DNA of 64,000 bases, taken from contig CAVTJN010000004.1 of assembly GCA_963735055.1 (NCBI GenBank), positions 372,001 through 436,000 of the forward strand, given 5' to 3'. Shown in pieces: positions 24,650 to 33,193 of the stretch (position 1 is the first letter of the stretch; each line of letters begins with the position of its first letter). Source of the stretch: JBBITI01 sp963735055. Its GTDB lineage: Bacteria > Chloroflexota > Dehalococcoidia > Dehalococcoidales > UBA2162. Under the pieces are notes generated by a model. It saw nothing but the letters and a program-made list of their open reading frames with translations. It was not told the origin of the DNA and did not search any database. A program made the translations under genes and the position numbers.

Positions 24650-26581
24650 TTGGTCCAAACGGATCCCACCAGGCTCACGAGTGACGATCTCTTCCTTTTC
24701 AATGAAGGCAGTCACTTTCGCCTCTACGAGAAGATGGGGTCGCACGTCCTCGACACTGGAATGACTTCTTTCGCGGTCTGGGCTCCAAATGCCCGGCGGG
24801 TATCGCTTTCCGGTGACTTCAACGGATGGAGTGGAAGCTCCCATGAGTTGAGTCCGCTGGGGGAGTCGGGCATCTGGGCGGGGGAGTTCCGCGGCATCGG
24901 TAAGGGCTGCCTGTACAAGTACCACATCGCGTCCCACTACCCGGGACCGGAGTTTGACAAGGCCGACCCCTTCGCCTTTCTTTGCGAAACGCCGCCCCGG
25001 ACTGCCTCGGTGGTATGGGATCTCGATTACGAATGGGGCGACAGCGCATGGATGGCCGGGCGTAATGCTCACAACAATCTGGGCGCGCCGATCAGTATCT
25101 ACGAGGTGCACTTGGGTTCCTGGCGCCGCGTGCCGGATGAAGGCCGCCGGTCACTTACCTACCGTGAGGCCGCCTCCGAACTGGCAAGATATGTTGAGGA
25201 GCTCGGATTCACTCATGTGGAGCTTATGCCCATCATGGAGCATCCCTTCTACGGTTCCTGGGGATACCAGACGACCGGCTATTTTGCCCCCACCAGCAGA
25301 TACGGGACCCCACAGGACTTCATGTATTTCGTCGACTGCCTGCACCAGCGTGGTATCGGCGTGATTCTCGATTGGGTCCCTTCGCATTTTCCCGCCGATG
25401 GGCACGGCCTTGCCACTTTTGACGGCACCTACCTGTACGAGCACGCCGACCCGCGGCAGGGTATCCACCCGGATTGGGACAGCAGCATTTTTAACTACGG
25501 GCGTCACGAGGTAACGAGCTTCCTCGGCAGCAGTGCCCTGTTCTGGCTGGACAAGTACCACGCCGATGGACTTCGGGTGGACGCAGTCGCGTCGATGCTA
25601 TACAACGACTACTCGCGCGCCGAAGGCGAATGGCTGCCCAACCAGTACGGGGGACGGGAGAATCTCGAAGCGATTTCCTTTATGAGGCGTCTGAACGCTG
25701 AGGTATACCGGTCCTATCCTGGCGTGCAGGTGATCGCCGAGGAATCGACGGCGTGGCCAATGGTGTCGCGCCCAACATATGTCGGGGGGCTTGGCTTTGG
25801 CCTGAAGTGGGACATGGGCTGGATGCACGATACGCTGGAGTACTTTGCCAAAGACCCTGTCTACCGCAGGTACTACCACGATAAACTGACCTTCCGGCAG
25901 ATATACGCGGCCTTTGAGAATTTTGTTCTTCCCCTCTCCCATGATGAAGTTGTGCACGGGAAGGGCTCTCTGATTGGTAAGATGCCCGGGGACGAATGGC
26001 AGCAGTTCGCCAATCTGCGTCTCCTCCTGGGTTACATGTACGGTCAGAATGCCAAGAAGCTGCTGTTCATGGGAGGGGAGTTCGCCCAGAGGCGCGAGTG
26101 GAACCACGATGACAGCCTTGACTGGCACCTGACCGGCTATGACCTTCACGCCCAGGTCCAGAAGTGGATTGCCGACCTCAACCGCGTTTACCGCCAGGAG
26201 CCGGCGCTCCACGAGTTGGACTGCGAGAGTTCCGGATTCGAATGGATCGACTGCAGTGACAACGAACAAAGCGTGGTTAGTTTTGTGCGAAAAGGCCGTT
26301 CGGTCAGTGATCTGGTCCTGGTCGTCTGCAATTTCACTCCCGTCCCCCGCTTCGCCTACCGCCTGGGGGTGCCGCGCGGCGGCTGGTGGCGCGAACTCCT
26401 GAACAGCGATGGCCTGGAATATGGCGGTAGTGGCCTGGGGAACAGCGGTGGCGTCCGGGCCGCGCCCGAGGCATGGCGCGATCGCCCGGCCACTATTACT
26501 CTGCTGCTTCCGCCGCTCGGCGTCATCGTGCTGAAGAACGAAGTGGCTGATCCTGAATTGGCTCGACCGATCTTGTCTTGA
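24650..26581 (+). CDS. glgB: 1,4-alpha-glucan branching enzyme
   Basis: A 643-residue GH13 enzyme from TTG 24650, chosen for GGGAGGAAGG just upstream; the frame is open to 24572 inside the previous gene. An N-terminal CBM48 (SFAVWAPNARRVSLSGDFNG) precedes the TIM barrel with DGLRVDAVASML (nucleophile Asp311), VIAEESTAW (acid/base Glu364) and LPLSHDEVVHGKGSL (Asp432). A C-terminal beta domain ends in PPLGVIVLKNE. It cuts alpha-1,4 chains and makes alpha-1,6 branches in glycogen. The stop overlaps the start of malQ by four bases (TTGA), so translation is probably coupled. Together with phosphorylase and MalQ it forms a glycogen build-and-recycle unit. Confidence 0.95.
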   Translation: MVQTDPTRLTSDDLFLFNEGSHFRLYEKMGSHVLDTGMTSFAVWAPNARRVSLSGDFNGWSGSSHELSPLGESGIWAGEFRGIGKGCLYKYHIASHYPGPEFDKADPFAFLCETPPRTASVVWDLDYEWGDSAWMAGRNAHNNLGAPISIYEVHLGSWRRVPDEGRRSLTYREAASELARYVEELGFTHVELMPIMEHPFYGSWGYQTTGYFAPTSRYGTPQDFMYFVDCLHQRGIGVILDWVPSHFPADGHGLATFDGTYLYEHADPRQGIHPDWDSSIFNYGRHEVTSFLGSSALFWLDKYHADGLRVDAVASMLYNDYSRAEGEWLPNQYGGRENLEAISFMRRLNAEVYRSYPGVQVIAEESTAWPMVSRPTYVGGLGFGLKWDMGWMHDTLEYFAKDPVYRRYYHDKLTFRQIYAAFENFVLPLSHDEVVHGKGSLIGKMPGDEWQQFANLRLLLGYMYGQNAKKLLFMGGEFAQRREWNHDDSLDWHLTGYDLHAQVQKWIADLNRVYRQEPALHELDCESSGFEWIDCSDNEQSVVSFVRKGRSVSDLVLVVCNFTPVPRFAYRLGVPRGGWWRELLNSDGLEYGGSGLGNSGGVRAAPEAWRDRPATITLLLPPLGVIVLKNEVADPELARPILS

Positions 26582-28128
26582 GCCGGGTCGGAGGGAATCA
26601 GATCGGGTTGTTTCCACGCGAAAGTGGCCTCCTGCTGCATCCCACCTGCCTTCCCGGCAGGTTCGGGATCGGTGACCTTGGTGACGAGGCCTACCGGTTC
26701 GTTGATTTCCTTGCCGGAGCCGGGCAGCATCTCTGGCAGATGCTGCCCCTGGGGCCGACCGGATATGGTAGTTCCCCCTATCAATGCCTTTCCGCCTTTG
26801 CCGGTAACCCCTTACTCATCAGTCCGGACCGCCTCCGGGAACATGGTCTCCTGAAGCCGGCGTACCTGGAAAGCGTCCCGGAGTTTCCACCCGGCAGAGT
26901 AGACTTCGACGCGGTCTTCGATTTTAAGACCCGCCTTTTCAAGCAGTCTTTCGTAGACTTCGTCGCCATTGGCGACCGGGCTCTGACGGAGCGTTTCGAG
27001 TCCTTCTGCCGGGCGAACGCCTGGTGGCTGGACGATTTTACCCTTTTCATGGCCATCAAGGACGCGCATGGTCTGCTGGCCTGGACCATGTGGGAGGAAG
27101 ATATCCGCAGACGGGATCCGAAGGCCATGCAGCGGTGGCACGAGAGGCTCGAACGTGAGATCCGATTTTACCAGTATCAGCAGTTCCTGTTCTTCGAACA
27201 GTGGGCGGATCTCAGGACATACTCCGCCCGGCGCGGTATTAGACTCATCGGCGATATCCCGATATTCATTGCGGCGGACAGCGACTCGGTCTGGGCGCAT
27301 CCGGAGATGTTCTGGCTGGATGAGATCGGCCGGCCCACGGTCGTCGCCGGCGTCCCACCGGACTACTTCAGCAAGACCGGTCAGTTGTGGAAAAATCCCC
27401 TCTATAGGTGGGAGGTTATTGCCCGGGACGGCTACCAGTGGTGGATCGACCGCGTCCGGGCGGCGCTTTCTCTTGTCGACATCATCCGCTTGGACCATTT
27501 CCGTGGTTTTGCTCAGTACTGGGAAATACCGGCCGGTAGCCAGACGGCGGTCAACGGCCGGTGGGTGGCGGGTCCGGGGGCGGCGTTTTTTGACCGGATA
27601 TTGGGTCCGCCCGGCCAAGTCCCCATCATTGCCGAAGATCTCGGCATCATTACTCCGGACGTCGCTGCCTTACGGGAGCATTTCGGATTTCCCGGGATGC
27701 GGGTTCTACAGTTTGCTTTCATCAGCGGCTTGCCGGACGATCTCCATCTTCCCCACAACTACCCTCACAACTGTGTCGTGTACACTGGCACCCACGATAA
27801 CGATACGGTGGTGGGCTGGTTCCGGGGCGGGGGAGCCGCGGCCGGGACGTTAAGTGATGAGGCCCGAGCGCTCGAGCGGCAGCGGGTGTTGAAATATCTG
27901 GGCACCGACGGGAAAGAGATAAACTGGGACATGATCCGCCTGGCCCTGATGTCGGTGGCCAACACTGCCGTCTTCCCGTTACAGGATGTCATCGGCCTGG
28001 GCAACTCCGCCCGGATGAATACTCCCGGTACCGAAAAGGGCAACTGGGCCTGGCGCTTCACCGCCGGCCAGACTACCGCCCAGGTCATGCACCGGCTTGG
28101 GGAACTGACGACCATCAGCGGGCGGTAA
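26578..28128 (+). CDS. malQ: 4-alpha-glucanotransferase (amylomaltase)
   Basis: A 516-residue GH77 enzyme. ESGLLLHPTCLPGRFGIGDL, WQMLPLGPTGYGSSPYQ, IRLIGDIPIFIAADSDSVW, GVPPDYFSKTGQLWKNPLY, DIIRLDHFRGF (nucleophile Asp), IIAEDLGIIT (acid/base Glu) and YTGTHDNDT are the usual blocks. It disproportionates maltodextrins, supplying long chains to phosphorylase. The start given is TTG 26578, overlapping the glgB stop. A second TTG at 26608 with GGAGGG 12 bases upstream is possible and would remove ten residues. It is cytoplasmic and the last gene of the cluster; no terminator hairpin was recognised directly after it. Confidence 0.94.
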   Translation: MSRVGGNQIGLFPRESGLLLHPTCLPGRFGIGDLGDEAYRFVDFLAGAGQHLWQMLPLGPTGYGSSPYQCLSAFAGNPLLISPDRLREHGLLKPAYLESVPEFPPGRVDFDAVFDFKTRLFKQSFVDFVAIGDRALTERFESFCRANAWWLDDFTLFMAIKDAHGLLAWTMWEEDIRRRDPKAMQRWHERLEREIRFYQYQQFLFFEQWADLRTYSARRGIRLIGDIPIFIAADSDSVWAHPEMFWLDEIGRPTVVAGVPPDYFSKTGQLWKNPLYRWEVIARDGYQWWIDRVRAALSLVDIIRLDHFRGFAQYWEIPAGSQTAVNGRWVAGPGAAFFDRILGPPGQVPIIAEDLGIITPDVAALREHFGFPGMRVLQFAFISGLPDDLHLPHNYPHNCVVYTGTHDNDTVVGWFRGGGAAAGTLSDEARALERQRVLKYLGTDGKEINWDMIRLALMSVANTAVFPLQDVIGLGNSARMNTPGTEKGNWAWRFTAGQTTAQVMHRLGELTTISGR

Positions 28129-28390
28129 CGGTCTGTCCTTGACCCGGGCCGCTGTGCAGTGTCATCCGGCCATGTCCTGTGGCTGATGCTCTACCTTGAG
28201 ATTCTGTCGGTTGTCCTTCGTGTCCACGATTCATGACTGCTGCCGGCCGTCTGGCTCTACATGCAGTCTCTGCCCCGCGTAATTTACTTAGTTGAATTAG
28301 GAAGAAAGTACAATGGCACACCGGGCCTTGTGGCCTAGAATAGGAGATTGAAGACATACTGCGAGAAGGAAGACTCTAAAGGCCCGCAAG

Positions 28391-29128
28391 ATGAACAAAG
28401 TTGTTTCCAGCATCCAGGAAGCTATCTATGACGTCGAAGATGGTGCCGTCATCGCAATCCCCGGGTTTTTCACCTGCGGTGTACCGCGGGAGCTGCTCTG
28501 GGGTTTGGTTGAGAAAGGAGTGAAGAATCTGACACTGTGCTGCGGCTGCGGACCGCTGGTGGGGGCGAAAGACATCGCCACTGCGCTGGTGGAGAACGGG
28601 CAGCTCAAGAAGGTAATAGACTCCTACTCGCTCAACCGGTCTGCCACCAAGGGTATGCATGATGCGCTTGAGATTGCCATCCGCAAAGGCGAAGTGGAAC
28701 TGGAAATATACCCCATGGGCACTTTGGCGGAGAAATACCGCAACGCCGGCGCCGGCATTCCCGCCTTCTATACGCCGACCGGGGTTGGCTCGGTGCTGGA
28801 AAAAGAAACGCTGACCAACATTCCCGAACACCGTCAGCCACGTGAGGTGAGAGTATTTGACGGTAAGAAGTGCATCCTCGAACACGCTCTACGGCCGGAC
28901 TTCGCTTTTGTGCATGCTCATACCGCCGACACCGAAGGCAATTTGAAGTACGCCATGACGGCGCGCAACTTCAATCATGTAATGGCGATGGCCGCACAAA
29001 CTACGATCGCCGAGGTGGAGTACCTGGTGCAACCAGGCGACATTCCGCCCGAAGATGTCAACACCTCTCAGATCTACGTGAGAAGGGTTGTCAAAGTGGA
29101 ACGGCCCAAGTTCGATATCGGCATTTGA
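28391..29128 (+). CDS. 3-oxoacid CoA-transferase subunit A (ScoA/AtoD type)
   Basis: A 245-residue family I CoA-transferase A subunit. DGAVIAIPGFFTCGVPRELL is the characteristic oxyanion glycine-loop region (normally GFGxxGxP). NLTLCCGCGPLVG, GKKCILEHALRPDFAFVHAH and KYAMTARNFNHVMAMAA follow the usual order. With the B subunit 27 bases downstream it moves CoA between succinyl- or acetyl-CoA and a 3-oxo or short-chain acid in the cytoplasm. Start ATG 28391 has AAAGG about 8 bases upstream. A TACAAT at 28309 could be its -10. The acyl-CoA genes that follow on the opposite strand support a fatty- or amino-acid-degradation role. Confidence 0.9.
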   Translation: MNKVVSSIQEAIYDVEDGAVIAIPGFFTCGVPRELLWGLVEKGVKNLTLCCGCGPLVGAKDIATALVENGQLKKVIDSYSLNRSATKGMHDALEIAIRKGEVELEIYPMGTLAEKYRNAGAGIPAFYTPTGVGSVLEKETLTNIPEHRQPREVRVFDGKKCILEHALRPDFAFVHAHTADTEGNLKYAMTARNFNHVMAMAAQTTIAEVEYLVQPGDIPPEDVNTSQIYVRRVVKVERPKFDIGI

Positions 29129-29155
29129 GAGTGAACCACCGGAGGTTGTGGGAAA

Positions 29156-29836
29156 ATGACAACTCGCTCCAGAATTGAAGGCCTGCCGCGGGAGATGGTC
29201 GCGCTGCGGGTCAGCCGGGAGATTCCAGACGGGGCCTACGTAAATCTGGGTATCGGTATTCCCACGCTGGTGAGTGACTGGATAGCCGATCGCGATGTGG
29301 TGCTCCATTCCGAAATAGGCATGCTCAAGACCGGACCTCTCGCTGACGCAAGCGAAGCCAACCAGGACCGTATCAATGCCAGTTCGCAACCGGTTTGCGA
29401 GCTGCCCGGGACCTCCTACTGCGATATTTCCGAATCATTCGCCATGATGCGGGGCGGTCACGTCGATATTGCGGTAATGGGAGCGTTGCAGGTGGACGCC
29501 CGAGGCGACTATGCCGGCTGGCTCAATCCCTCGCGTGGTCTGGACGTAGGCAACATCGGCGGTTCCATGGACCTGTGCGCCGGGGTAAAGCGCCTCTTTC
29601 TCGCCATGGAGCATGTCACCAACACCGGAGAACTCAAGATCGTCAATGAACTCACCTATCCGGGCACGGCCGAGGGTAAGGTGCAAATGATTTTCACCGA
29701 CCTGGCGGTAATGAAGGTAACCCCCGAGGGGTTGTTGCTCTTGGAGGTGCTGCCGGGACTGACTCCTGAAGACGTCCAATCGGTGACCGGTCCGCAACTC
29801 ATCATCAGCCCGCAACTCAAGGACATCGAGCTCTAG
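29156..29836 (+). CDS. 3-oxoacid CoA-transferase subunit B (ScoB/AtoA type)
   Basis: A 226-residue B subunit. IPDGAYVNLGIGIPTLVSDW is the standard N-terminal nucleotide loop. The catalytic glutamate is Glu53 in HSEIGML; most relatives have SENG(I/L), so Asn is replaced by Ile here. GGHVDIAVMGALQVDARGD and MDLCAGVKRLFLAMEH are typical later blocks. GGAGG lies 10 bases before the ATG. It forms a heteromer with the preceding subunit. A strong terminator at 29903-29937 closes the operon. Confidence 0.92.
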   Translation: MTTRSRIEGLPREMVALRVSREIPDGAYVNLGIGIPTLVSDWIADRDVVLHSEIGMLKTGPLADASEANQDRINASSQPVCELPGTSYCDISESFAMMRGGHVDIAVMGALQVDARGDYAGWLNPSRGLDVGNIGGSMDLCAGVKRLFLAMEHVTNTGELKIVNELTYPGTAEGKVQMIFTDLAVMKVTPEGLLLLEVLPGLTPEDVQSVTGPQLIISPQLKDIEL

Positions 29837-29902
29837 ACGGTCGGGGCCGGCAGAAAGCAATTCCGTTGTCACCCATTCTGCTGTTGGCTTGTCTCAGTAA
29901 TC

Positions 29903-29938
29903 AACAGGCGGCCTGCGATTCGCAGGCCGCCTGTTTGC
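29903..29938. terminator. Bidirectional terminator
   Basis: AACAGGCGGCCTGCG (29903-29917) pairs perfectly with CGCAGGCCGCCTGTT (29921-29935), a 15-bp stem with a 3-base loop and T/A ends on both sides. It separates the convergent CoA-transferase and acyl-CoA dehydrogenase genes. Confidence 0.85.
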
Positions 29939-29975
29939 ATATCCGACGGAACTGGCGGTGATTTATCGCGCCGTC

Positions 29976-31175
29976 CTATCGAACGCCCTGCAGCACCTTC
30001 TCAGCCACCGGCGCCGGGGCCGCCGATGGTGAAACATCGCAAAGAAGATATCTGGCGATCGTCATCCGCTGCATTTCATCGGTGCCTTCGTAGATCGAGC
30101 AGATTCGGGCGTCTCGGTAATAGCGCTCGACGGGATAGTCTTTGACGTAGCCACAGCCGCCGTGGATCTGAATGGCGCGGTCACAGACAAATGATGCCAC
30201 TTCAGGGGCCATCAGTTTGGCCATACTGGATTCCTTCATGAAGGGCTGCCCCGTGGCTTCCAGTTGGGCAGCGCGGTATACCATGAGGCGGACTGCCTCA
30301 ATACGCGTCGCCATGTCAACCAGCATCCACTGTATCGCCTGGTGACTGCCGATCGGCTTGCCGAATTGCTTGCGCTCCCGGGCGTAGGCGATTGCCTTGT
30401 CGAACGCTCCCTGGGCGATGCCCAGCGCTTGGGCCGCAACGCTGATCCTGCTTGAGTCGATCGCCGACATCGCGATCTTGAATCCCTCGCCTTCCGCTCC
30501 CAGGCGGTTCTCCGACGGGACGAAACAGTCTTCGAAAATCAGTTCAGCCGTGGAAGAGCCGCGGATGCCGAGTTTGTGTTCCAGCTTGCCAACGGAGAAA
30601 CCGGGCGTCCCCTTCTCCACGATGAAGGCGGTTATCCCCCGGTGCCTGAGACTCCGGTCGACGGTGGCGAGGACCACCGCGATGTCAGCCTCCTTACCGT
30701 TGGTGATGAATATCTTGCTGCCGTTGAGTACATAGCCGCCGTCCCTGCGCGTCGCCGTCGTCTGCAGCGCAGTGGCGTCGCTGCCGGCGCCTTCTTCCGT
30801 CAAGGCGAAGCAGGCCAGTTTCTCGCCACGGGCCACCGGCTCCGTGAAACGGCGTCGCTGCTCCTCATTGCCGAACTTGAAGATGGGCTTTCCCGCCAGG
30901 CCGGCGCTGACCAGGTAAACGATGGACGTCGATGCGCACGCCCGGGCGAGCTCCTCAACCACAATCGCAAATTCGACCGGACCGGCTCCGGCTCCGCCGT
31001 ACTCTTCGGGAAACGGGATGCCCATGAGGCCGAGTTCGGCGAGTTTCTGGATGCCTGACTTTGGAAACATTGCGTACTCATCGACCTCGGCCGATTGAGG
31101 CTCGATTTCATTCAGGACCAGGTCCCTTACCATTGTCCTGAGCATCTTCTGTTCTTCCGTAAATGAGAAATCCAA
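29976..31175 (-). CDS. Acyl-CoA dehydrogenase
   Basis: A 399-residue flavoprotein starting at TTG 31175 with AGGAGG 6 bases upstream. MGIPFPEEYGGAGAGP, CFALTEEGAGSDATAL (FAD/substrate signature), NGSKIFITNG, ARERKQFGKPIGSHQAIQWM and QIHGGCGYVKDYPVERYYRD are the family blocks in order. IYEGTDEMQR near the C-terminus carries the catalytic glutamate in the short/branched-chain position. It oxidises acyl-CoA to enoyl-CoA, passing electrons to an ETF. A Pro/Ala tail follows. It lies 18 bases downstream of the CoA-transferase/GNAT fusion and probably in the same operon as the acyl-CoA synthetase. Confidence 0.95.
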   Translation of the reverse strand: MDFSFTEEQKMLRTMVRDLVLNEIEPQSAEVDEYAMFPKSGIQKLAELGLMGIPFPEEYGGAGAGPVEFAIVVEELARACASTSIVYLVSAGLAGKPIFKFGNEEQRRRFTEPVARGEKLACFALTEEGAGSDATALQTTATRRDGGYVLNGSKIFITNGKEADIAVVLATVDRSLRHRGITAFIVEKGTPGFSVGKLEHKLGIRGSSTAELIFEDCFVPSENRLGAEGEGFKIAMSAIDSSRISVAAQALGIAQGAFDKAIAYARERKQFGKPIGSHQAIQWMLVDMATRIEAVRLMVYRAAQLEATGQPFMKESSMAKLMAPEVASFVCDRAIQIHGGCGYVKDYPVERYYRDARICSIYEGTDEMQRMTIARYLLCDVSPSAAPAPVAEKVLQGVR

Positions 31176-31193
31176 CTCTGTCCTCCTATTGAC

Positions 31194-33131
31194 CTACGCT
31201 GCAGGTGCGACAGCCTCAACGCTCTCTGTCGCAGCTGTTATTGCCAGTCTCATCGTATTCGTTCCGGCCTCCGACTCAACGACTGCAAATCCGCCGTTCT
31301 TCAACACGCGCATCATCGGCGTATTATCATGAACAACCTCAGCCGTGAATGTCTTGAAACCCTGCTGGCTTCCCAGCTCCTTCAGGTATTCAAGGAGTGA
31401 GGAGCCGATTCCCCGATTCTGATACTCGTCTTTTACCGCAAAGGCAACCTCGGCGGTCCGGGTGGCCTGGTCGCCATACCACCCCCCCACTCCCACCACT
31501 TCTTCTCGAGGGCCGTGCTGCAGGATCGCCAGAATCTCCAGCTCCCTGGTGTAGTCGATTACCGTGAACTTCTGAAGCCGTTCATGAGGCATGTCCCTGC
31601 GGGTTGACGCGAAACGAAACGTCATGCTACGGCCGGACAGTCCATAGAAGAATTCCTTCAACAATGCTTCGTCGCTCAGCTTTACGGGGCGTAGCATCAG
31701 TCTCATCCCCATCCTGGTCGTGCGTATCGTTTCCAACTCCGCCGGGTATTCCCCGCGAGTGCCGGAGTTTACCGCCTGATCCTCGCTGACCAGGCGATAG
31801 CGCTTGGCCTCTTCAACAAGCCACGGCCGGAATTTGGGATGGGCGATGGCGATCAATGACATTGCCCGGTCGCGAATGCTTTTCCCATGCAGATAGGCGA
31901 TTCCGTATTCGGTGACCACGAAATGGACGTCACCACGATTCAGAGTCACGGCAGTGCCCTCTGTGAACACGGGCACAATGCGCGACACCTCCCCGTCTTT
32001 CGCTGTGGACCTTATCGCCAGTATTGTCTTGCCCCCGGGCGATAGTACGGCGCCTCGCATGAAGTCTGCCTGGCCGCCGATGCCGCTGTAGAACATAGTC
32101 CCGATCGACTCCGAATTGGCCTGTCCGGTAAGGTCTATTTCAAGGGCGCTGTTGATCGCCGTCATATTTGCGTGCGCGGCGATGATCAGCGGGTTGTTGG
32201 TGTAGTCGATCGTTCTCAACTCCACCATGGTGTTGTCGTTGACGTAATCGTAGGTGCTCTGTTTGCCCATGCAGAAAGAGGCGATGGTCTTGCCCCGGTT
32301 GAGGGTTTTCTCCGAGTTGTCCACGACACCTCTCCGCATGAGGTCGACCAGACCGTCAGAAAGCAACTCGGTATGCACTCCGAGATGGCGCTTTTCCGTA
32401 AGGTAGGGCAGCACGGCGTTGGGCAGGGTCCCGTAGCCGACCTGTATGACGTCGCCGTCGCTCACCAGACTGGCGACATATTTCCCGATCTTGCCGACGG
32501 CGTCTCCTTCTGCCGGGTTTTCGTATTCCAGGATCGGCTCGTCGTGGCGCAAGATGTAGTCAACCTTGCTGACGTGAACGAACCCGTCCCCGTGCACCCG
32601 CGGCATGTGCCGGTTGCACTGCGCGATCACTAACTTCGCTTTCTCAACGGCGGCCTTGGCGATGTCGACGCTGACACCAAGGCTCATGTAGCCGTGAGCG
32701 TCCGGAAGCGAGGTTTGTATGAGGGCGATATCGATTGGCAACTGGCCCCGGCTGATCAGCCCGGGCACCTCGGACAGGAACACCGGCGTGTAGTCGGCAA
32801 GCCCCTGATTGATGCCGCTTCGCATACTGCCGCCGATGAAGAAGGCATTACAGCGGAAGTTGGCTTTGAACTGACTGGCGGCGTACGGTGCAACCCCCAG
32901 GGCCACGACCTGTACCAGTTCAGCATCAAAGAATGCCTTGGGATGAGACTCGACGTAGGCTACCAGGGACCGGACCAGGAACTGCGGTTCGGCGCAGCCG
33001 GTTCCCACGAAGATCCTGGCGCCGGGACGCACGCAATTGAAGACCGCGTCCGCGCCCACGAACTTCTCTGGGTACGTTGCGGCTAACCGTGCCAGGCTCT
33101 CATCCGCCGTGTCTGCTACAATCTGAACCAT
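31194..33131 (-). CDS. Acetyl-CoA hydrolase/transferase (Cat1 type) fused to a GNAT acetyltransferase domain
   Basis: About 645 residues from ATG 33131, preferred because GGGGAG lies 5 bases upstream; an ATG at 33158 has no site. Residues 1 to about 430 are an acetyl-CoA hydrolase / 4-hydroxybutyrate CoA-transferase. They include VSVDIAKAAVEKAKLVIAQ, DVIQVGYGTLPNAVLPYL, a catalytic-type Glu in MVELRTIDYTN, and VHFVVTEYGIAYLHGKSIRD. Residues about 475-630 form a GNAT fold with EVAFAVKDEYQNRGIGSSLL, the acetyl-CoA loop. Fusions of these two domains are known in anaerobes. The GNAT part may bind acyl-CoA or acetylate partner enzymes; which applies here is unknown. It sits between the synthetase and dehydrogenase genes on the same strand. 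Confidence 0.9.
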   Translation of the reverse strand: MVQIVADTADESLARLAATYPEKFVGADAVFNCVRPGARIFVGTGCAEPQFLVRSLVAYVESHPKAFFDAELVQVVALGVAPYAASQFKANFRCNAFFIGGSMRSGINQGLADYTPVFLSEVPGLISRGQLPIDIALIQTSLPDAHGYMSLGVSVDIAKAAVEKAKLVIAQCNRHMPRVHGDGFVHVSKVDYILRHDEPILEYENPAEGDAVGKIGKYVASLVSDGDVIQVGYGTLPNAVLPYLTEKRHLGVHTELLSDGLVDLMRRGVVDNSEKTLNRGKTIASFCMGKQSTYDYVNDNTMVELRTIDYTNNPLIIAAHANMTAINSALEIDLTGQANSESIGTMFYSGIGGQADFMRGAVLSPGGKTILAIRSTAKDGEVSRIVPVFTEGTAVTLNRGDVHFVVTEYGIAYLHGKSIRDRAMSLIAIAHPKFRPWLVEEAKRYRLVSEDQAVNSGTRGEYPAELETIRTTRMGMRLMLRPVKLSDEALLKEFFYGLSGRSMTFRFASTRRDMPHERLQKFTVIDYTRELEILAILQHGPREEVVGVGGWYGDQATRTAEVAFAVKDEYQNRGIGSSLLEYLKELGSQQGFKTFTAEVVHDNTPMMRVLKNGGFAVVESEAGTNTMRLAITAATESVEAVAPAA

Positions 33132-33193
33132 TTTTCTCCCCGATACTGCTTCCGACATGGAACGGGATCTTTCCGGTCCCGTCCGGCCGGTAC

